Assembly (NCBI RefSeq): GCF_905220415.1
Contig: NC_059550.1
Location: forward strand, 2,420,501-2,484,500
Direction of reading: 5' to 3'
From: Colias croceus
Taxonomy: Eukaryota; Arthropoda; Insecta; Lepidoptera; Pieridae
DNA: 64,000 nt
Shown here: positions 35,849 through 47,460 of the stretch, piece after piece
Numbering within the stretch: position 1 is the first letter of the stretch
Layout: every line of letters begins with the position of its first letter
Translations under genes and position numbers: made by a program
Notes under the pieces: generated by a model
Databases searched by the model: none
Told to the model about the DNA's origin: nothing
The model's input: the letters and a program-made list of their open reading frames with translations, nothing else

Positions 35849-35871
35849 GCCGAGTGAAAAGGTTGAGAGCC

Positions 35872-38800
35872 ATGGAGACCCTCATTCAATATTTACTTCT
35901 AGCTCTCGCACTGACTTCAGTTCAAATATCCTACACAGAAAGCCGTTTAAATGAAAAACGCAGGGATAAAACTGAAAGGAGATACCACGCGGCGCAAGCT
36001 AAAGACAATATGTGTGAAATTGCCAACCGAGAATCAAAAGTACATTGCTACTGTGAAAATACAGAAATTAAAACAGCCACTCGCGCCGACTGTTGGGTGT
36101 TTAACGGTGGCATTGATGAAACCGATCCAATTTGGGCAAGTTTCAATTCCCAGCCGCTCCTCGAAAAGCTAACGTTCAACGTTCGATCGGACGGCGCACT
36201 CAAATTTGTGCCACTTAACGTGATTCACAAGTTAAAACGCTTGCAGAAACTACAAATACATTATGCTACGCTGAGCAAGATCGAAAAAAAGACCTTCACG
36301 AACATGTCGACAGTGAGAGAAATAACGTTAATGAACAACAAAATAATGGAGTTGGACTTTTCCGCGTTCGCAAACCTCCCGTCGCTCGTAAACTTGACTA
36401 TAAAAGGAAATAAAGTGACCGAGATCCAGAGGGATGTTTTCGTCGATTTACCGAGTCTCAGATATCTCGATTTATCGTTTAACAGTATTAATCTAGCTCA
36501 CGACGGATGTTTCGAGCATCTAAACGTCCTCAACGATCTGGTATTGGAAGCGAATTTAATTTCGGTTCTAACCAGGGACACTTTTAGGGGCCTCGCTAAT
36601 TTGACGAGATTGGATCTGAGGTCCAACAAGTTATCGATGATTGGAGATTTGACGTTTATCGAATTGTGGAATTTGAATGAGCTTCTTTTGGATAATAATG
36701 AATTGAAATATCTATCCGAAAGAGCCTTTGACGGATTGGCGATGCTTCAGAAATTGTCTATGACCGGCAACAAATTACAAAGCATTAACGAAGTGCTATT
36801 GGAAGGCGTTCGAGGGCTCGAATTATTGGATTTGAGGAATAATGAAATTGAATTATTTTCCTATGAAACTGTTAAACCCATTTTGGAAAATTTAAAGCTG
36901 AAAACGTCGGTACTGTACTTAAGTGGTAAGTTTTTTAACAAAAACATAATATATTAATTGACTCTTAAATAGAAATTGTTTCTGTTTTTACCCGACTACG
37001 GCAAAGCAAAAGGAGGGTTATGATTTTGACAGGCTATGTATGTATGTATGTATGTATGTATGTATGTTCATCTGTTCCCTCGTAACGTCTAAACTACTTA
37101 TCAGAATTTGACAAATGACATATCATTAGAAGCGTCTTAATTGTCCGCTGGTTATAGGCTATATAGGGTTTCACAAAATCTAATGTGGCGTCCTCTATCG
37201 GACAAAACATACAGAGTAAAAAAATAAAGTTAAGATAAATATCCCGTGTTTGGTATCATTTGAAAGCGCTTTCCTTGTACATTTTGAATATATATATTAC
37301 TAGCATTTGCTCGTGACTTTACCTGTATTCATGGGCTGATTGCATATAATTCACATCTTTTCGTCCATAGCTTCTTTATTAGTTCATCAGTTTAACTTTT
37401 GTTAATATTATGCCCCCAAATACACTTTAACACCAAAATAGTACAAATAATATAAAGTGAAAAAACTAAAACCCAACTACGACAATAACCGGCGCTGAAA
37501 AAGTATAAAACAAGATTTCAGAATACTGAACTGAACAAAGTTGCTAATGTAGTTGCAAGTAAATGGACACAGTAGACTCTACCAAGATGCCTTCGTTGTA
37601 AATTGACAATAATGTCATACAATACTATTCTGAAGTATGCAATATTCCACTATGTAAAGATAAATTTTCATGTTTGGAAAGGCGTAGTCACACGTTGTTG
37701 AAGTGCTACGGTAGATAGGTATATTATGTAACGTGTGACTACGCCTTTCCAAACATGAAAATTTATCTTTACATAGTGGAATATTGCATACTTCAGAATA
37801 GTATTGTATGACATTATTGTCAATTTACAACGAAGGCATCTTGGTAGAGTCTACTGTGTCCATTTACTTGCAACTACATTAGCAACTTTGTTCAGTTCAG
37901 TATTCTGAAATCTTGTTTTATACTTTTTCAGCGCCGGTTATTGTCGTAGTTGGGTTTTAGTTTTTTCACTTTATATTATTGTATTTTTATATGAAGTATG
38001 TAATACTATAAATAAAATATTAACTATTAATTATATACATAGATAATATGTCAAATATAGAATTATGTTTAATATTTGTACCAATATTAGGTAAACTTAA
38101 AGTACCTTTGCTAATTATTTTCTAGAACAAAGTTTCAAGTCTTAAAGTCCTCATTTTTCATAAAGATAGTTAAATTGCATTTAAAAAGTATTGTAAAATC
38201 AATTTCATATTGCATAAAATATATCTTTGTTTTATAAAAATCTCTTTAAAAATGAAATAAATAAAAATATTCCAAATAATACTCTATAAATAAAAAGACC
38301 ATACCATTAAAGTATTGATAGCATACAATTAAATAGTGTTCTCTGAAAGCAGCCATTTTTCGTTGAAGTGAATTCAAAATACATTATTGAACAGTTGAAC
38401 ACCATTCCGTATCCGGATTAAGTAAATTATTACAATGTTCAAATATATTATCCTTAACATGTAGACATGTCATTTAGCAGTAAATAACACAGCAGACACA
38501 TTTCAAGTACGTTCATGAGAAGATAAATAACTATATTTTAAACAAACAATGGCACGCTCCCTATAGGGCTCTAATCCCCTATAGAGACACCCCTCTCGCG
38601 TTAAGCACAATTAATGATTGTAACAGTTCCCCATACGAAGTCAACAATGGCGTAATAACACGATTTAGGCACAATGAAATATGAATTATTAAAAATCAAC
38701 AAACATTACGGGTCCGTTCTCATGATAATTTCATTACGCACTTTTGTTAAACGTCGATACGCGTCGGGCTGAATGAGCCGGAGTTTTATTAGATTACGTA

Positions 38801-39375
38801 GGCGGATTCCATGTGGATTCCCCCGAAATTTACGATCTCATTTCGCTTTCAAATATTCCTTAACGCTGCATAAATTCATTTGTAACCATAAATATTTATT
38901 CGCAGGTAACAAATTAAGATGCGATTGTCGTCTATCCTGGATTCAAGTTCTGCGTAATGAAACAAAAAGCGAACCCCTCAGACAGGCTCTCGACGAAGTT
39001 ACTTGTGTTCCAAATGTAGCAGACAACGTCGATAATGCATTGAGCCCCAAAAGTAATGATGTTAAGGATCTTAAAACCGATTTAGATGTCGATGCTGATG
39101 ATGATTCCTTCCAACAAGATGGTAATGAAGATGAAACTTACAGTGAAGCAAATAGTGCGTACAAATTGGAAGATGAGAAATCACTCAATCAAGTTGTATT
39201 GGTCGATATGCCGCCTGAATCTCTACCTTGCCCCGGCCAATTGGGACAAAACGGAGAAGATTCACTCATGCTTTCATCGAAAGATGAAAATTATTGGCAA
39301 TCGAGTTCGAGCGGAAAGTTACTATCGAGTGCTGTCGGAATACTTACTACGCTTTTATTAAATCTTTCTCATTGA
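35872..39375 (+). CDS. Con: Leucine-rich-repeat GPI-anchored adhesion protein, connectin-like (2 coding exons)
   Basis: Coding exons are 35872-36925 and 38906-39375 (507 residues). Donor AGTG|GTAAG and acceptor TTCGCAG|GTAAC join in phase 1 and complete a GNKLRCDC segment, so the join is well supported. Residues 1-22 form a signal peptide. A Cys cluster (48, 59, 61, 74) precedes the repeats. About ten LRRs fill residues 88-350 with the LxxLxLxxNxL pattern. The C-terminal cap has CDC at 357-359, Cys 385 and Cys 460, with a 74-residue Asp/Glu-rich insert between the last two. The end is SSSSG followed by a hydrophobic tail, a GPI-anchor signal. Known connectin is a homophilic cell-surface LRR protein of fly muscle and motor neurons with the same layout. 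The ATG at 35872 is chosen because it lies 23 bases after an acceptor and starts the signal peptide. Another GPI-linked LRR family is possible. Confidence 0.75.
36987..37067 (+). repeat. Conserved module with attached (GTAT)n microsatellite
   Basis: The sequence ccgactacggcaaagcaaaa leads through gggttatgattttgac into eight GTAT units (37034-37067). Short conserved modules joined to a microsatellite are well known in Lepidoptera and make microsatellite flanks non-unique. Confidence 0.6.
37446..37980. repeat. Perfect 251-bp inverted repeat with 33-base loop
   Basis: Left arm 37446-37696, right arm 37730-37980, loop 37697-37729. I compared the arms from end to end and found no mismatch. No open frame. 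No clear target duplication is seen. It lies inside the intron of the connectin-like gene, so the pre-mRNA would carry a 251-bp duplex. A recent MITE or foldback insertion is the simplest reading; a folded-read assembly error is the alternative. Confidence 0.93.
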
Positions 39376-41185
39376 ATTTTTATAAACTTTCCAACGATGG
39401 CTCAATACAACCAGAATTTCCCTGTGTATTGTTACATAATTGCGTATTCTGTATAATTTCCCTTGTTTTTATAAGGAAAAAAGACTGGTTAAGAATATTT
39501 AATTAAATTATTCCTTAGCGAATAGTCTGATTGCGACAGCGAAATTATACTGTTAGGGTACAGAAATATGATTGTAGGTTGCGAATGTTTTAACGCAATA
39601 CTTTCGTGTTTTATAAGGAAAAAAATAACATTAATTAATTTTATATGACGTCTAGTTCGCTTCGAATGTTTGGGAAAGAGATTTCACTTAAAAAGTATTA
39701 CTCTATAATAATGTAATATCTAAATGATGTGAAACATTTTGATTTAAACATAGTGATAAGTTATCTAGTATTCATAAATAGTACCTGCCAAGTGTATTGA
39801 TATTGGCTATGTATTTTGCTCTGAATATATTTGTAACTTACGTTTGGCTGGGTTTCAACTTATTGAAAATTTCATACTTGGAAATATGTTTACGGTCTAC
39901 ATGAAAAATATGGTGAGAGTACGACCTAAATATTGTAAACGATATTTAAACTGCATCCTTTATGGTTTCAATTTTCAGCACTTTATATAATTGACTCCAC
40001 TCCGCAAATGGGAATGTTCTGGGAATTGAAATTGTGTACGTAATATTGAAATAACAAGTAAATCATCTACAATCTATAATAATATTATAAAGCTGAAGAG
40101 TTTGTTTGTTTGAACGCGCTCGGGAACTACTGGTCCGATTTGAAAAATTCTTTCGGTGTTAGATAGTCCATTTATCGAGGAAGGTTATAGGCTATATTTC
40201 ATCACGCTACGGGCAACAGGAGTCTAGCCACGGGGGTGAAACCGCGCGGAGCAGCTTGTAATGTATAAATTAGATTACTGAATTTCAACCAGTGTTGTTT
40301 ATTTTTCAATACTATTCACATAAATCGTGCTTATATTAGATTTAATCAAAATTTTACTCATAATAATCGATGTTAAAGCTCAAAAATTCAGTAGTTTAAA
40401 AATCCTATTTTTCGGAATTGCATATCATGTAAGTAATTTATTTTGTAATCAATTGAAATATGTATAAGTGTTACCTACTTATGTATAATTTCTTGGACAG
40501 CATGTAAATAAAACGCTTTTTAACTTATACTACTTATTTTCTTATTGTATAGGTCATGACTGAAAAACATATTTTTAGATAAATAGCATAGTAATGTTAT
40601 GTATCAATTTGTGATTGTAATTTGAGAATGTGGAACGAATTAGATTTAATTAAGAATAAAAGATATTATGAGAGAACAATATTATTAATGCGTAACTAAA
40701 AATGTATATAATTAAGATTAAGAGAATGTTTATCTTTGGTGGGAAAGTCAATGTATCCTTATTTGTTAACCGACTTCAAAAAAAAGGAGGAGGTTATCAA
40801 TTCGGCCGGTATGTTTTTTTTTTATGTATGTACACCGATTACTCTGAGGTTTCTGAACCGATTTACGTGATTCTTTTTTTGTTCGATGCTTTATTAGGAT
40901 AGCCCAGTAGTTTTTATTTTATGAGCATTTTTGTCTGTATTTGTAAATGTTGCATGTGCAAGTTTGAAGTCGGTTGTTTTTAACGCAGTTATCACTTGTA
41001 CTTTTCTCTGTGGTGCACAATAAATAATTTTTGTTTGTTTGTTTGTCTTTATGTGTTTACTTTTAAACGGGATTGATTGTAAATTTTCATTCATACGATA
41101 TACCGATCTTGAATGAAAAAAAATGTGACACACAATTGAATAAATTTTTTTTCATAAGGATACACTTAAATTTTAAAGAAGGTTT
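39376..41185. other. 3' flank of the connectin-like gene and repeats
   Basis: The probable 3' UTR starts at 39376; AATAAA signals occur at about 40507 and 40655, and I cannot choose between them. A repeat copy on the minus strand lies at 40078-40258 (ends gggtgaaaccgcgcggagcagc). A MITE-like element is annotated separately at 40768. Confidence 0.45.
40768..40999 (+). repeat. MITE-like family D, copy 1
   Basis: Inverted ends aaccgacttcaaa and tttgaagtcggtt, with gaggaggttatcaattcgg just inside the left end and a 'taacgcagttatcacttgt' extension on the right. A second copy, inverted, is at 47180-47422. Confidence 0.8.
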
Positions 41186-41357
41186 TAAGCTATCGCATAG
41201 CTTCTATCGCGAGCCTTGAGCGCGGGGACCGAATCGAGAAATTCCGTAACGAAAAAACCTCACGCTCCCCACTCCGACGGGCTCGGAGGTGAGGCTTGAA
41301 GGCATAGCATGCAATAGCTTTACCGCGGCAGTCCCCGAGTGCCACACGTCTTTTTTT
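41186..41357 (+). repeat. GC-rich repeat family A, copy 2
   Basis: Same length and orientation as copy 1 with a few base changes (for example tatcgcatag near the left end). It ends cacacgtc plus seven T. Confidence 0.85.
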
Positions 41358-41778
41358 CTTCTTTTGTTAATGTACACAATAAATATTTACCTACTTGGCT
41401 TCACTTTTTTAATTACATTTCTTAGAAAAAGTTTTGTATTTAAAACGTGTCAGCAAATCATAGGTTTTATTTTAATATACAAATAGCTATAAGTAAGTAA
41501 TCTTGAAAATGATGGAGTATTTCGATTTGGGTATGATTTTTCTCGACTTAAAATTTTTAGTTGATCGGCCAAGTAATTATTTATATCTATTCTTTTTAAT
41601 AAGTAAGATAATTACCTTATTATATTATATTTTTTTATAGTCCTGTAAAATGTGATTTATATTAAATAGACATTCTTAGAAGCTACATTACACTTACTTC
41701 TTTAATATAATAAACGATACTCATATAAAATTGTCTTCAGAATAACATGTTCAGAAGTAGCGACGATAGTTTCATTGA

Positions 41779-41941
41779 GCTAGCGCGCAAGAGCAACTTT
41801 TGTCTCCGCAACTATTTTGTCTCTGCCATCAACTCTATGGGGAGATGCGTCGCTACGTGCGCGCACTTTCTTAGCTAGCCCATAGAGTTGTTGGGAGAGA
41901 CAAAATAGTTGCGGAGACAAAAGTTGCTCTTGGGCGCTAGC
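41779..41941. mobile_element. MITE with 63-bp inverted arms
   Basis: Left arm 41779-41841 and right arm 41879-41941, outer ends GCTAGCGC. The arms share 'gagcaacttttgtctccgca' and 'caactctatggg', with about five mismatches. The 37-base centre (gagatgcgtcgctacgtgcg and onward) also has short palindromes. No open frame. Confidence 0.85.
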
Positions 41942-43414
41942 ACTTAGTGTCGCTTATCGAAATCTCATTGACTGAAATAACTGTGACGCAATTTACATCT
42001 TCCACGAAGCAGTGTGCCTGGATGTTGTGCTCTTATTGGCTAAAATTTATCTGATAGGTAGACACATACATAAATTCACGATGAGGTAGCCGCTGCTCTT
42101 GCTAAAAAAATATCATTTTTGTTGCTGTACAAATGTCACCCTATTATACATAAATTCATACTATATTTTGTAACATTGCCATAATATACCTAAGCTATGC
42201 GTTTTATTTAATGTACACCCTAGGATTGATTCCGCCTTGTAAAAAGTTGTGTAATGCTATAGTCATGTAAAAACTTTATTGTAATTGCAGAAACGTGGAA
42301 TACAATGTGTAAATAATTGTGATTTTGTTGAATAAAGAGATTTGATGGAACCTTTTGTTTCTTTTACCTTGCTTAGCTTTTATTATCTTTCATCTGGTGA
42401 GACAAACTGTTGTTAAATTCGATTCATTTTTTATTACCTATGTAATTAGTTAAAATTTTAAATAACCAGTTTGTTTGGCACCACGAAACGCACAATTGAA
42501 ATCCATACTAATATTATAAATGCAGAGTAACTCTGTCTGTTACTCAATCACGCCTTAACTACTGAACCAATTTGCATGAAATTTGGTATAGAGATATTTT
42601 GATACCCGAGAAAGGACATAGGATAGGTTTTATCCCGGAAATCTCACGGGAACGGGAACTATGCGGGTTTTCTTTGAAAATGCGGGCGAAGCCGCGGGCG
42701 AAAAGCTAGTAAGATATAATCTGAAATATCATCGAATATATGATACTTATAAATCAGTAATAACCTCATATCACCAATGAATTTAATGAGTTCCAAATAC
42801 GCAAATTATAACAATTCTAGCAAATAAATATTTTCCTTCCAATAGACTGACCTAGTCAGAATTTACTTAGCTCGTAGGTTGTTTACTGACAGTAACCTGA
42901 AACTGTGAGGATCCTTGAATGAGCAGTTATAAGAGAAATGGCTTCGATGTTCAAGATCGTTTGGAAACACGTAATTTAGTAAGTAGTTCCTACAAAACTT
43001 TCACGAAATTCATAAATTATTGAAATAGATGACTATATCTTGATAATAGAGGATTTTCATAATAAACTATAAAAAGTGATAGGACTATTAGCTCTACATC
43101 AATTAAAAACAATAAGTCACATTCGCGCTGATATAAAGCCGACCATAAAATTGATAAAAGGTAAGTTAAATGAGATATTCATTTAAAACACGAAAAACGT
43201 AACCAAAATTTGATTGCTGATATACAAAGGCATACGAAACCTAGGCTTAACAACACGTCACCTTCGTCTGCATTCAAAATAAATGTTAGACATATTTCTG
43301 CAACTTTTTTTTTAAATTAATGCTCCGTAAGTATATCTAATACTTATAGCCTTCCTTGATAATTGAACTATCCAACGAACAACAAACTTTTTATCTTTAT
43401 AATAAAGGTATCGG
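41942..43414. other. Non-coding DNA with one family B copy
   Basis: A minus-strand family B repeat occupies 42501-42711 (starts atccatactaatattataaa). An AATAAA at about 42333 follows spaced AT-rich sequence. No gene is seen. Confidence 0.5.
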
Positions 43415-43657
43415 ATGGAACAACCAACCGACCGCCTCCTTGGTACAGTGGTTGACGCGTGAGCGTAACACTGAGGGGTCGTGGGTTCGATTCCCGGTGG
43501 AGACGAAGAAAAAAAATATCTTGGTCTGGTAGGACACAGAAGGTTGATCACCTACTTGTCCCTAAAGAAAAAACGAACAGTGAAACAGATGTATAATGCA
43601 TCTGCCCCTTACCCCACTAGGGGACATGGGACTTCACTTTTTTTATGGAACAACCAA
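43415..43657 (+). mobile_element. tRNA-derived SINE with 13-bp target duplication
   Basis: The body is 43428-43644. Flanking copies of atggaacaaccaa (43415-43427 and 43645-43657) are identical. The head is tRNA-like with a Pol III A box (TGGTACAGTGG, 43440-43450) and a perfect B box (GGTTCGATTCC, 43484-43494). A tRNA-unrelated part follows (tggtctggtaggacacag ... ctaggggacatgggac), ending in a T run. The perfect duplication marks a fairly recent LINE-driven insertion. It is transcribed by RNA polymerase III if active and encodes no protein. Confidence 0.93.
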
Positions 43658-43942
43658 ACAACAAGACCATATTATAATATTCTAGAACAATAATTAGAAT
43701 CACTACTCCATCAGGTCGAATTAACAATTGACATAATAAACAGGAAAGTGGAAATTAATCTTCGTGTAATCAAATGTAATTCCGCCATAATAAGCAAACG
43801 ATCTCATTAATAAGTAAATAGAGAAGATGCTGAGTATACTTTAATTAATGGAGATGATATTACGTTATAAATTATAATATACCTGCATAGTTCGCTTCTG
43901 TTTATCATTAGAATGTTTATTTGGGTCAGAGTATAGTTAACA

Positions 43943-44197
43943 ATCCATACTATAATATTATAAATGCGAAAGTAACTCTGTAACTCTGTCTGTCTGTTAC
44001 TTAATCACGCCTTAACTACTGAACCAATTTGCATGAAATTTGGTATAGAGATATATTTTTGATGCCCGAGAAAGGACATAGGCTACTTTTACCCCGGGAC
44101 ATAGGATAGCTGTTTCATCCCGGAAATCCCACGGGAACGGGAATTATGCCGGTTTTTCTTTGACTGCGCGGGCGAAGCCGCGGGTGGAAAGCTAGTA
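43943..44197 (-). repeat. Short interspersed repeat family B, minus-strand copy
   Basis: Starts atccatactataatattata with a (TCTG)n stretch and ends ggcgaagccgcgggtggaaa. Compared with 33704-33910 it carries an extra stretch near the middle (cctttctcgggcat region repeated as ccgggacataggatag). Confidence 0.8.
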
Positions 44198-47066
44198 TGA
44201 TATATTTTATTATAGTTTGTGTAAACATCATTGGTATGGTGGTTAGGCTCACGCCTTGTACGGTGTACCTACTCATTACAGACGAAGATTGTATTTAAGG
44301 TCCGAAATGTGAAGGAGAATAAGTTCTTATTGAGGAGAAACAAATGTAAGAATCTAAACTATCTAATCTTTACTAGTTTATAATTATTAAATGATCAAAC
44401 CCTGATTTGGTATGATACTAAGCTGTAAAATTGAATAAATGTAATCAGTTCATTTGTGAAAATGTTAATATTGTGGTAATTTAAATTAGAATCGTGCACA
44501 TATTATACCTACAATACCATTCTAAATATTATATTTTTATGACACTGTACCTAAACTAAAACTATAATTTGCACACATACAGAAACAAAATTCATGCAGC
44601 ATTCCCGCATTTCATACACATAAACTCCAACGTTCCAAATATTAAAATTTTCTACATAATTTCACACTCAAAAATATAACACGGCTCTCGCCACAGATTT
44701 TCCCAAATACTGAAAACGTTCAGCGTCTTTCATTTATTTCAATAAACAGCATATGAATAGTAATGTTACCGGTGAACAGCGGGTTATATAACGCAGTATC
44801 TTGTTACAAAGAACCAAATAGTGTCGGGAAGGAAAAAACTGGCGAGCGTAGCCTCGCATCGTATGCAAATAGGACCCTCAAAGCGTTCCTTATTAAAATC
44901 TCTCTAGTGCCAAAAATACTTCGCGAAAAAATGAAAAATTCCTATCTCATTTTCTTTTAAAATGACCGTCTCGTATAGTCTCGTGAAATCCTCAAAAGGT
45001 GTACAAAGTGTCATTCAGAGCCAAAGATTTTTAAAATGATACTAAGCTGAGGCGAAACTTCATACCTTAAAAATTCAGGTGCGGTATTTCACTCGACGCA
45101 GCCCCTACTTGTGGTGTGGAATTTTAATGAAAATGTTATTTATTGTTGTCAACTCACCGAAATTTATATACGAGAAAGAATAAGAAGTTTAGATATTAAA
45201 ATTAAATCCGAAGAAAATTCAGCTCGACTTAAAAAGCTTATACAAATGTCACAACCACCCAGTAATGAATTCACTGAAACTAAGTGACTTGACAAATTTA
45301 ATACAGTATGAATGATGTTTCAGCAACATTAAAAGGCAGGGTGTGAATTTTTTAAGGAAAGGAATGAAAAAAAAATTTAACACAATAAAAGAAAATTATT
45401 TATGTGTGGTGGAGCTATAACTTAGTAAATTGAATGCAGAGAATAAAAGAAATATATTCGACATTTGTTCATACACAATTGTTCCAAAGCTTAAGTTCCA
45501 TAGTAGGGGCTCTCTCGATTCCTACCTCACCAATGTTAATACTTTCACCTTGATAGCCACCATTTACTGTTAGTACTTTCTTAAAATCTCTATAGCCACG
45601 AAAATGAGATTCGAGCATAACTCATTTCGTCACCACGGACGTATTTCCTTTGAATTTTCCCTCATTCACTGTTTATTACATTACTTACAGGTCTATAAGA
45701 GTTATTTACTCTTTTGATGTCGCTAACTTTCTAAGGAAAACGTTTAACGATACAATTTTCATGTTAATACGTTTTTGGCGAAATGTGATTGAACAGGATA
45801 ATATTACCATAATATTTATTTGAACAAAATAGATCGCGATTGGATATTTTCATTTAGATGTTTCGTGAAAAGTTATATCTACTATAAAAAAACGTTTTCA
45901 TAGATCACATAATAATAAAATTATACTCAGCTTACAGTCAGTTCAAAATGTATTTGAATAATATTTTATTTATTTGTGAAAACCTCTGTAATGCAGTAAG
46001 CATGCAATAATTTTAACAAATATAGGATATCATTTCTTAAACAGTAAAACCTTCACACATCCCTACTTAAATACTTTCAAAGAGAGACAGCAAAAAAAAA
46101 ACCAATTGATTTTAAAAAGAAACTTGTACGATATAACAATTGCGGATAATTGCTCAGTAATTAGAGACAGTATACGTCTGCAAATCAATGAATATTGAAT
46201 TACATTCAAGGAATTCTCGTCGAACACCTCAATTACCCGTTCAGCTAAGTACCGTACGTTTATTTTGTGGGTTAAGTCATAGAAAACAGCTTTTATATAC
46301 CTAAAAGGAATTTAAAGATTTGGGAGTTAACTTTTATTTTTTAATTCTTATTAGTTCTTGCCCTTTAAAAAGTCAGGAATGGGTTTAAAATAACGTAGTC
46401 TTTGATTTTATTTATTGAAACAACAATATCAACTGTATTTACTAAATTTAAGTAATTACAAAGTCTTTTTATGAAATACAAGCTTTAAAAAAATTCATAA
46501 ACAAAAAGACAAAAATTTATATTATGTTAACTTTGAATTGATTGATATAATTGATTAAAGTGTTATAAAGGTGTCGCTTATAAGCCTGGAGAGCTTAAAT
46601 ATCACGCCTTTTAAAATACTGGCCTTATAAACAACGGAACGTTCGCACTTTTTTCCATATTCCCACAAAACTTTTCAGCTAATGACCAGTGTCCACATTC
46701 GTTGTCAAATCACACCTTTTTACCGATACTCCAAAAGCCCAACAAACTAATATTTTCATAGGATCAGTAATTTCGTTCCCACGAGAGTTAGTTCGGTAAA
46801 CATTTTACGGGAATTAGCTTGAAAAGCAATTTAGTTATAGTTTTAAATTATTAATACTGGTTCGGAATTATAGTGGGTACACGCGGGCGTTTTGCATGAA
46901 TAAATGAATCGAATTAAGCTTAAATATTGATTTATGATTTTTTATTAATTTCTAAAAATTTATTAAAAAAAGGATGCTTACTTGGACTAATATGTGGGTT
47001 GCCTGATGAAAAGCGATAATTGCTGTTAATCAAAATTAAGTATTTTAATGTCTGCAATTATATTTT
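44198..47066. other. AT-rich non-coding DNA
   Basis: No gene, RNA or recognised repeat is supported. The open frame at 44763-44960 has no known features. Confidence 0.45.
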
Positions 47067-47460
47067 ATACTAGCTGCGCTCCGCGGTTACACCCGCGTGG
47101 CTCCGCCTCTGTTTGTCTTAGCGTGATGATATTATATAGCCTTCCTCGATAAATGGGCTATCTAACAAACATAATACAACAAGTGATAACTGCGTTAAAA
47201 ACAACCGACTTCAAACTTGCATTTGCAAAAATGCCCATAAAATAAAAACTACTGGGCCTATCCGAATAAAATTTGTATGGGACCAATTCGACACCATCCC
47301 GCATCGAACAAAAAAAGAATCACGTAAATCGGTTCAGAAACCTCGGAGTAATCGGGGTGCATACATAAAAAAAAAAACATACCGGCCGAATTGATAACCT
47401 CCTCCTTTTTTTGAAGTCGGTTAAAAAAACAAACTCTTCAGCTTTATAATATTATTAAAG
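47067..47460 (+). repeat. Nested repeats: family C interrupted by family D
   Basis: A family C repeat starts ctagctgcgctccgcggtta (47069) and resumes at 47423 with aaacaaactcttcagc, ending ttataatattatta. Between them sits an inverted family D copy (47180-47422) with ends caaccgacttcaaa and tttgaagtcggtt. Its continuity matches the uninterrupted family C copy at 40078-40258, so D inserted into C. Confidence 0.75.

Larger units (their letters stand above)
36926..38905 (+). other. Intron of the connectin-like gene
   Basis: 1980 bp between a GTAAG donor and a CAG acceptor. It holds a microsatellite-linked module (36987-37067), the perfect hairpin at 37446-37980, and AT-rich filler. Confidence 0.75.

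Noticed and set aside
35716..35871. Upstream ATG extending the connectin-like frame by 52 residues
   Set aside because: A strong acceptor at 35848 shows this part is intron, and the ATG at 35872 begins a good signal peptide.
38773..38905. Frame extension before the second connectin-like exon
   Set aside because: It lies before the CAG acceptor at 38905; the exon join at 38906 completes the LRR cap motif exactly.
43434..43505. tRNA-like sequence with A and B boxes
   Set aside because: It is the head of a SINE: identical 13-bp duplications flank a longer body with a tRNA-unrelated part and T-run end, and the acceptor stem does not close.
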